Assembly (NCBI GenBank): GCA_003260075.1
Contig: QLIY01000329.1
Coordinates: 62,001 to 126,000, forward strand
DNA: 64,000 bases
From: Phallusia mammillata
Lineage: Eukaryota; Chordata; Ascidiacea; Phlebobranchia; Ascidiidae
Direction of reading: 5' to 3'
Shown here: positions 61,001 through 64,000 of the stretch, piece by piece
How the letters are laid out: every line of letters starts with the position of its first letter
Numbering within the stretch: the stretch's first letter is position 1
Notes under the pieces: generated by a model
What the model was told of the DNA's origin: nothing
What the model saw: the letters and a program-made list of their open reading frames with translations, nothing else
Database searches by the model: none
Position numbers and translations under genes: made by a program

Positions 61001-62453
61001 AGCCTCTGGTTGAGGATAAAAGAGAAAATCCGGTCTCTGAGGAGCATGATAGGGATGTAGCATCCGGTGAAGAGGGGAGTGGTGGAAAGGATGAAGATCA
61101 CATGGAAGATAGGGAAGAGAAAACTGACGGGGTTGAAAGTAATAAACCCAATCACCAGGATCCGAAAGATGATGATGATGATCAGGAAAATGATGAAGAT
61201 GATTGTGAGACTCTTGTGGGAAGTGACAGTGAAGAGGAAGAAGACTTTGATGAGGATCAAAATCCAGAGCAGGAAATTGTCCATCCGGATGAAAAGCACC
61301 AGGAGAGTGAGGAAGATCAAGAAGAGAGTGGTGCTCCTCTTACTCCTAAATCTCCGGAGAAGATGGAGGAGGTCTCCTACCCATCACCTCATATGACTGA
61401 AGATGAAAACTTGAGAAGTATTTCAGATGGAGAAGGATCAAGTGATGAAGTCTCCTCATCAGAAGATTCTGACACTGAGGAGAATGTTAAGAGTTTTCAG
61501 CGAGCTAAGAGGAGTGTCTTGGATGACATCAGCAACGATAGTTCTGTTCCCCATTCTTCCTCCCATCACCCCACTCTTCCGAGCTTCTTTCCTCCGCGCA
61601 AAGATCTTATTGCTTCGATGCGATCATTGCAAGCCATAACAACAGAACAGAAGGTGAGGAGATAATGGTATATGTCAGTGGTAGATTAAGAGGGTGCTGA
61701 TTAAGTTAAAGTGTTTTTGTTTATGTGTATGAACATTTATATGTATCGATAGGGCCTGTTTATAAGTTTCAACCAAGGCCCATACAACCCTAATCTGCCC
61801 CGTGGATTATCGGTATCTCAACTGGAAATATCGTAGTCCCTAATGGTGGACTGTTATTCTAACAAGTGTACCAGGCCTCGAGAGGCATTTGACCCGACCA
61901 AGCTGGCATTGTAAGCGTTTCCACGTTGCGAGTCTTGGGCTAGAACAGGGACGACCAATTGCCAGTTTAGTTTTGTTTCTGGTTGAGGTTTTTGACATAC
62001 TGTATATGACACCGCAGTGGTTTTAATACATGTACAAACCACGGGGTGTTAAGAAATGTAATTAACATTATCTGTGATGCATAAAATGTACAGAGAAGGT
62101 TGAAAACCAACTAAACCCCAATAAACAAGCGCCATGTGTTGAATCAGAAATAACACAACATCTATAGGTTGTTCCTGTCTTACTTCAGCTTACTTTAGTC
62201 AGTTAATGTTCTTCGAATAAACATGCCCGTTTAAAGAATGTTATCTCAGAGAAAAAGTTTCATAAAATTTGTTCGTTTTTTTCAGCACAAGCTTATTAAA
62301 CAAGACGCTGTGGGTACGTCGACCCTCGAGGACCCCGGTACTTCACCAAAGAACACCCGCACACGAAGAAAATTCGTCAAACCCTCAGCTTCAACCGACG
62401 AGCAAACGAACAGACTGGCAAAAATATTTAGCACGAAATATACGTCCCGCTGA
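40021..62453 (+). CDS. C2CD3: C2CD3, centriolar C2-domain protein, 30 exons
   Basis: Exon starts-ends: 40021-40057, 40398-40587, 42145-42301, 42592-42767, 43036-43134, 43549-43682, 44042-44158, 44488-44544, 44669-44808, 45253-45389, 45779-45956, 46394-46465, 46825-47093, 47537-47640, 47801-47925, 48826-48948, 49820-49971, 50794-50914 (5' part lost in a gap), 51572-51714, 52337-52512, 53045-53168, 53333-53542, 53695-53794, 54623-54849, 55341-55497, 56345-56544, 56935-57095, 57894-57988, 58709-61653, 62286-62453. Phases agree throughout; about 2,365 residues, like the human protein. The N-terminus ([30 protein letters not shown]) and later blocks ([37 protein letters not shown]) match C2CD3 in order. 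C2CD3 sits at the distal centriole and is needed for centriole length, distal appendages, ciliogenesis and Hedgehog signalling. Odd features are an RS-rich linker (exons 5-6), a 2.9-kb exon 29 and a long acidic C-terminal region. Confidence 0.92.
40249..40322 (+). other. Truncated haplotype copy of C2CD3 exon 2
   Basis: It has the same acceptor and first 74 bases as exon 2 (40398-40587), then a ten-C run at 40323. It is redundant with the complete copy. Confidence 0.8.
41315..42024 (+). other. Duplicated intron segment in C2CD3 intron 2
   Basis: Bases 41315-41664 recur at 41676-42024 with only a few substitutions and small indels, separated by an eleven-C run. No exon is included. Confidence 0.75.
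42808..42952. mobile_element. Possible hAT-like element in C2CD3 intron 4
   Basis: The ends CAGAGGTTCTTAACC and GGGAACCTCTG form imperfect inverted repeats like those of hAT elements, but no 8-bp duplication is found, so the call is tentative. Confidence 0.45.
43190..43350 (+). mobile_element. tRNA-derived SINE copy in C2CD3 intron 5
   Basis: It contains a B-box-like GGTTTGAATCC and CACCGCAGGC acceptor end, followed by the same tail (AGATTTTTCTA, CTTGCCA) seen at 58377. The tRNA-like part is diverged in the D and anticodon arms, so this is an old insertion. Confidence 0.7.
43444..43533. mobile_element. Small element bounded by a 12-bp direct repeat, carrying the hammerhead-like ribozyme
   Basis: The 12-mer TTTGCTATTTCA occurs at 43444-43455 and 43522-43533 and encloses 66 bases. 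The direct repeat looks like a target-site duplication, implying that a short, possibly ribozyme-processed RNA was inserted here. It lies in C2CD3 intron 5 just before exon 6. Confidence 0.65.
43459..43508 (-). ncRNA. Type I hammerhead ribozyme motif
   Basis: Reading the - strand from 43508: stem I GCTGCA, the invariant CTGATGA (43502-43496), stem II GACC/GGTC with loop TTATA, then GAAA. Stem III is ACAGTG/CACTGT around TG, followed by U then C at the cleavage position (43465). It closes with TGCAGC (43464-43459), fully complementary to stem I. All core nucleotides and 16 Watson-Crick pairs are present. Stem I is the open one, giving a type I topology as in Penelope-like and retrozyme elements. 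I see no obvious loop-loop contact that would boost activity. The stem III loop of two bases implies that its top pair opens. Confidence 0.8.
43683..44041 (+). other. Redundant copy of C2CD3 exon 6 and start of exon 7
   Basis: Exon 6 recurs at 43820-43953 with identical length (134 nt) and a few codon changes. A fragment of exon 7 also occurs at 43768-43802 just before the ten-C run. Only one exon 6 is in the gene model. Confidence 0.8.
44285..44450 (+). mobile_element. Diverged tRNA-derived SINE in C2CD3 intron 7
   Basis: It has an A-box-like TATGTAGCTCAGTTAGTAAAG, cut to its core TAGCTCAGTTAG, and a B-box-like GGTTGAAATCC, followed by the SINE tail words seen at 43190 and 58377. It is degenerate and not a functional tRNA. 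Confidence 0.65.
45452..45557 (+). other. Redundant copy of C2CD3 exon 10 (3' part)
   Basis: The part of exon 10 from TCCCCAAGG to its donor is repeated after a ten-C run with a few substitutions. It is redundant with 45253-45389. Confidence 0.8.
46573..46763. mobile_element. pogo/Tc1-mariner-like MITE in C2CD3 intron 12
   Basis: The ends TAGTAAAACTCGGTTAA and TTAGCGAAGTTTTACTG are imperfect inverted repeats of the pogo/Tigger type and are flanked by TA on both sides. It has no coding capacity. Confidence 0.7.
48220..48770. mobile_element. GAGCCGAG-type element present in one haplotype of C2CD3 intron 15
   Basis: It begins GGATGGGCTGAGCCGAGCC and ends TTTTGGCACATCACC, matching the element at 50978-51358. 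The alternative copy of this intron (49097-49339) lacks it, so the insertion differs between the two assembled haplotypes. No clean target duplication is seen. Confidence 0.7.
49091..49480 (+). other. Alternative haplotype copy of C2CD3 intron 15 and exon 16
   Basis: The contig starts at the end of exon 15 and includes a complete 123-nt exon 16 (49340-49462) with one Ser-to-Ala replacement relative to 48826-48948. Its intron 15 is 243 bases against 900 in the other copy. A decayed hammerhead-like sequence (GGTCGAAACAGTGTGGACTG) lies at about 49276-49312. Confidence 0.75.
50265..50532. mobile_element. hAT-type element (family 5) in C2CD3 intron 17
   Basis: A 268-bp element with ends CAGGGGGGGCAAAGAGG and GGTTGCCAACCCCTG and identical 8-bp flanks ACTTAGAC (50257-50264 and 50533-50540). 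Confidence 0.85.
50717..50793. other. 77-nt poly-C run hiding the 5' end of C2CD3 exon 18
   Basis: The coding frame of exon 18 runs directly out of the C run at 50794 without an acceptor, so the exon's 5' end is missing. Phase arithmetic requires the missing exon part to be 1 modulo 3 in length. Translating the run gives false poly-Pro or poly-Gly frames. Confidence 0.85.
50978..51358. mobile_element. GAGCCGAG-type element with 8-bp target duplication
   Basis: The ends are TAGGGATGGGC and GGCACATCCCTA, with identical 8-bp flanks GCATATAC (50970-50977 and 51359-51366). It contains a 46-C gap (51269-51314). The repeated TGCTCGGT and GAGCCGAG words match the element at 48220. Confidence 0.82.
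52648..52945. repeat. Tandem repeat, about 5 units of roughly 55 bp
   Basis: Units begin AGTGACTTAAGTCA, contain ACAGTAC and CAAGTCAAG, and end ACCCTCA; unit lengths vary from about 48 to 55. It lies in C2CD3 intron 20. Confidence 0.8.
53820..54450. other. Unmerged overlaps around two C runs in C2CD3 intron 23
   Basis: The segment 53846-53932 recurs at 54146-54230. The piece 53943-54060 corresponds to the right half of the hAT element at 54231 plus its flank. This reads as one interval assembled from two haplotypes. Confidence 0.65.
54231..54439. mobile_element. hAT-type MITE (family 6) in C2CD3 intron 23
   Basis: A 209-bp element starting CAGTGGTCAAAC and ending GTTTGAGAACTACAG, with identical 8-bp flanks ACCTAACA (54223-54230 and 54440-54447). 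Internal ACGCCTCTGG and GACGCCC words are diagnostic. Confidence 0.82.
54940..55113. mobile_element. hAT-type MITE (family 2) interrupted by a 69-C gap
   Basis: The left end CAGTGGTGGGATTTAG and right end GAATCCCACCACTG flank a C run at 54961-55029. The flanking 8-mers AGCCAGGC and GGCCAGGT agree at six of eight positions. The family matches 37772-37950. Confidence 0.72.
55114..55310 (-). mobile_element. SINE 3' part, two haplotype copies
   Basis: On the - strand the words GGCTAGATTTTTCTAGCC and CTGATTCAGTATTACGCC match the right half of the SINE at 58238. The sequence is repeated on the other side of the ten-C run at 55205. Confidence 0.6.
55498..56344 (+). other. C2CD3 intron 25 with duplications and a CGATACC-rich element
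   Basis: Short overlaps flank the C runs at 55716 and 55826. Between about 55840 and 56140 a segment rich in GTATCGATACC-type words ends CGTCCCATCACTATC; it interrupts sequence that resumes after it and is probably another MITE. No exon is seen. Confidence 0.5.
57391..57608. mobile_element. hAT-type MITE (family 1) in C2CD3 intron 27
   Basis: A 218-bp element with ends CAGGGTTTCTCAAACT and CTTTGAGAACCACTG and identical 8-bp flanks GTTTAGGT (57383-57390 and 57609-57616). It is the inverted sibling of 24424-24640. Its right end recurs at 57733-57770 after a C run. Confidence 0.9.
58238..58467 (+). mobile_element. tRNA-derived SINE with inverted flanking arms
   Basis: A tRNA-like core (58305-58377) is enclosed by inverted arms of about 45 nt: TCACAGTACGCC at the left and GGGCGTACTGTGA at the right, with GCATACCGAATCAGCCGGTC-like inner parts. 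Related tails lie at 43190, 44285 and 55114. It lies in C2CD3 intron 28. Confidence 0.75.
58305..58377 (+). other. Complete tRNA-like cloverleaf (SINE head)
   Basis: The 73-nt unit has a perfect 7-bp acceptor stem GCCTGCG/CGCAGGC, an A-box TAGCTTTGTAGGTAGAGC, an anticodon arm AGTC-CCGGAAA-GACT, and a T arm GTGGG-TTCGAAT-CCCAC with the B box. Position 33 would be C instead of U. With SINE tail sequence following and diverged copies nearby, I treat it as the head of a SINE, not a working tRNA gene. Confidence 0.7.
61654..62285 (+). other. C2CD3 last intron
   Basis: A 632-base intron without recognisable repeats. It separates the large exon 29 from a final 168-nt exon ending [14 protein letters not shown]. 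Confidence 0.7.
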
Positions 62454-64000
62454 TCGGACGGAACGGGTTTAAATGTTTTTTTATCGCCTTACAAAATATC
62501 ACCAATGTGGCATTGTTCAATAACACTGATTGCGCAAAATGTTGGGTGCCAAACTTAGCTTAAAAACATCTTCGGAAACAGGGCTTTTTAAAGTGTGATT
62601 TTTGCACCAAATCGGTAAATAACAACGAGCTGGCATAAAGTTTCTAAACTTAATTTTAATAATTTTAGCAAAAATCTTTGAATACTTTCACTGCTAACTA
62701 AACTTCATTCACCTCAAAATGAATGACTAACTTTTTCTGTCTTCTACCTATCGACATCCAAACCGCCGCCCATCTCAATCCGTCCGTGACGTCATACATG
62801 TGTTTATGACGTAATAAGTAGTTCTTCCCCGTCCCATGACTTGCCAAATGTTAAGTGGTTGCTGTTATTTTACGTATCCTGTAGAGGCAATTTTGTACTC
62901 CTATATATTACGTAGTGTCATTTGGTATTGCTTTTGTGACTGAAACTGTTCCTTATATTGTCTTCTTTTGTTGCATAGTTGACCTATATATGTTTGTATA
63001 CGTTTTTGTAGCTGCGTTATTTTCAGTTCACTGTATGCACAAGGATCTATTATCATTGTTTTGAAAATTTGTCGGCAACATATGAAATTTATCTCTTTCG
63101 TAAGTCTGTTGTGGGCCAAAGAAAAAAACTGGTATTGAAATCGAAATACTGGTAAGATGCAAAGCTGACTAACCAACACATGGTGCGGCTTGAATTGGGG
63201 ACTACAACTTATTCAGTATCCAAGACTGATCTAACCCAACAAAGCTATGCATGCCAAGCGTAAAAGTTGTTGGTACAACCAATTTGGACTCGCAAGTTTG
63301 TGAGTCCTAATCCCACCTTTGTTTTATTGAACAAAAACTCTTGTGTAGTTCTATACAAACCTATGGGTTGAGTTAGCACATAGATGCCATTTTTTATGCT
63401 GGTAGGGGTATTTTTTCCGAATTACAACAAAAAATGGACCGGTGTAGTGTTTAAACCAGTGGTTCCCAATCTTTTTCGACGAATTCCTCACTAAATTGTT
63501 TAAAACATTATCATTTCTTCCTAATATGCTACAAAGTGGGTTCTAAACCGTACAAAAGCTATTTAAAATTGGGTCTTTTATCAACTTCACAGGTTATGCT
63601 CCCAAGCTATAGTGCTAATTTACAAACCTAGAAGTTAAAGTAAATTCCTCCTCGGTTGGGAACCATTGGTTTAAAGTGCGAATTAATAAGGAAATGTAAC
63701 GCGTTTTGACCGGATGTTGGTCATTAGCAATCCCTAGCAGTAGATCATACCAAAAAAACAACATATTCTTGGGAACGTGTATTAAACGCTTGATGATTCA
63801 ATCAATAATAGCCGTACGTTCGTCATCGAAAAATTCCCAGTTGTATTTCTGTATCATTATCACTTGACACTTAATCCGATGTGTGAACTGTGAACAACTA
63901 GTTTGGTGTTGTGTGAAACTGAGTTTTGGAAAATTGATACGCACGTAAACAGTTGTTTGTGGTGCTCAAGCACGCCAAACGTTAACGGTGTTTCGGATTA
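62454..64000. other. Region downstream of C2CD3
   Basis: It contains the C2CD3 3' untranslated region and intergenic DNA. A 92-codon minus-strand frame (62901-63179) has no recognisable domain and no nearby splice partners, so I do not call it a gene. One hAT-type element lies at 63457. Confidence 0.5.
63457..63668. mobile_element. hAT-type MITE downstream of C2CD3
   Basis: A 212-bp element with ends CAGTGGTTCCCAATC and GGTTGGGAACCATTG. The flanks GTTTAAAC and GTTTAAAG agree at seven of eight positions. Confidence 0.8.

Noticed and set aside
60982..61639. Additional frames (both strands) over the acidic part of C2CD3 exon 29
   Set aside because: They arise from the GAA/GAT-rich low-complexity coding sequence.
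62901..63179. 92-codon minus-strand frame downstream of C2CD3
   Set aside because: No domain, signal or splice partner is recognisable; the length is within chance for AT-rich DNA.
1..64000. CRISPR arrays, bacterial operons, phage or viral genes
   Set aside because: Nothing of the kind is visible; gene structure is eukaryotic throughout, and no reverse transcriptase, integrase or transposase frame was found.

Overview
The window is a piece of an AT-rich, intron-rich invertebrate chordate genome, most likely an ascidian (Ciona-like). The evidence is compact genes with introns of a few hundred bases, GT-AG splice sites, vertebrate-type gene families, and many short non-autonomous transposons and tRNA-derived SINEs. 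The species is an inference; no marker in the window fixes it.

Layout. Six or seven genes can be modelled exon by exon. (1) PTTG1IP-like small membrane protein, + strand, 1016-3552. (2) Two tandem ACSF3-like mitochondrial acyl-CoA synthetase genes, - strand, 3807-8902 and 10110-15291, the second surrounded by redundant exon copies. (3) A proline-rich, four-SH3-domain adaptor (SH3D19-like), + strand, 16170-24289. (4) A sodium-dependent amino-acid transporter of the SLC6A15-20 (B0AT) subgroup, - strand, 28722-35118. (5) A single-exon ubiquitin-like protein with a HOIL-1/SHARPIN-type fold, + strand, 37230-37769. (6) The complete or nearly complete centriolar gene C2CD3, + strand, 30 exons, 40021-62453. 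The genes are not an operon or a shared pathway; they are ordinary neighbours with divergent (ACSF3-B/SH3D19) and convergent (PTTG1IP/ACSF3-A, SH3D19/SLC6) arrangements.

Assembly state. The window contains 33 runs of C on the + strand and no comparable run of G. Twenty-one are exactly 10 long, seven are 11-12 (the extra bases usually match the flank), and five are 33-77 long. Most short runs separate two near-identical copies of the same local sequence. The simplest reading is that these are contig joins in which a gap placeholder was written as C and overlapping contigs from two divergent haplotypes were not merged. Several apparent duplicated exons are explained this way, and removing one copy restores an open frame in the SH3 gene.

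Mobile DNA. At least eleven short elements have terminal inverted repeats and perfect or near-perfect 8-bp target duplications typical of the hAT superfamily. No transposase is visible. A tRNA-derived SINE, a pogo-like element with TA ends, a tandem repeat and foldback elements are also present. The most interesting non-coding item is a 50-nt sequence in a C2CD3 intron (43459-43508, - strand) that has every paired and invariant position of a type I hammerhead ribozyme. It is flanked by a 12-bp direct repeat, and decayed relatives occur at four other places in the window.
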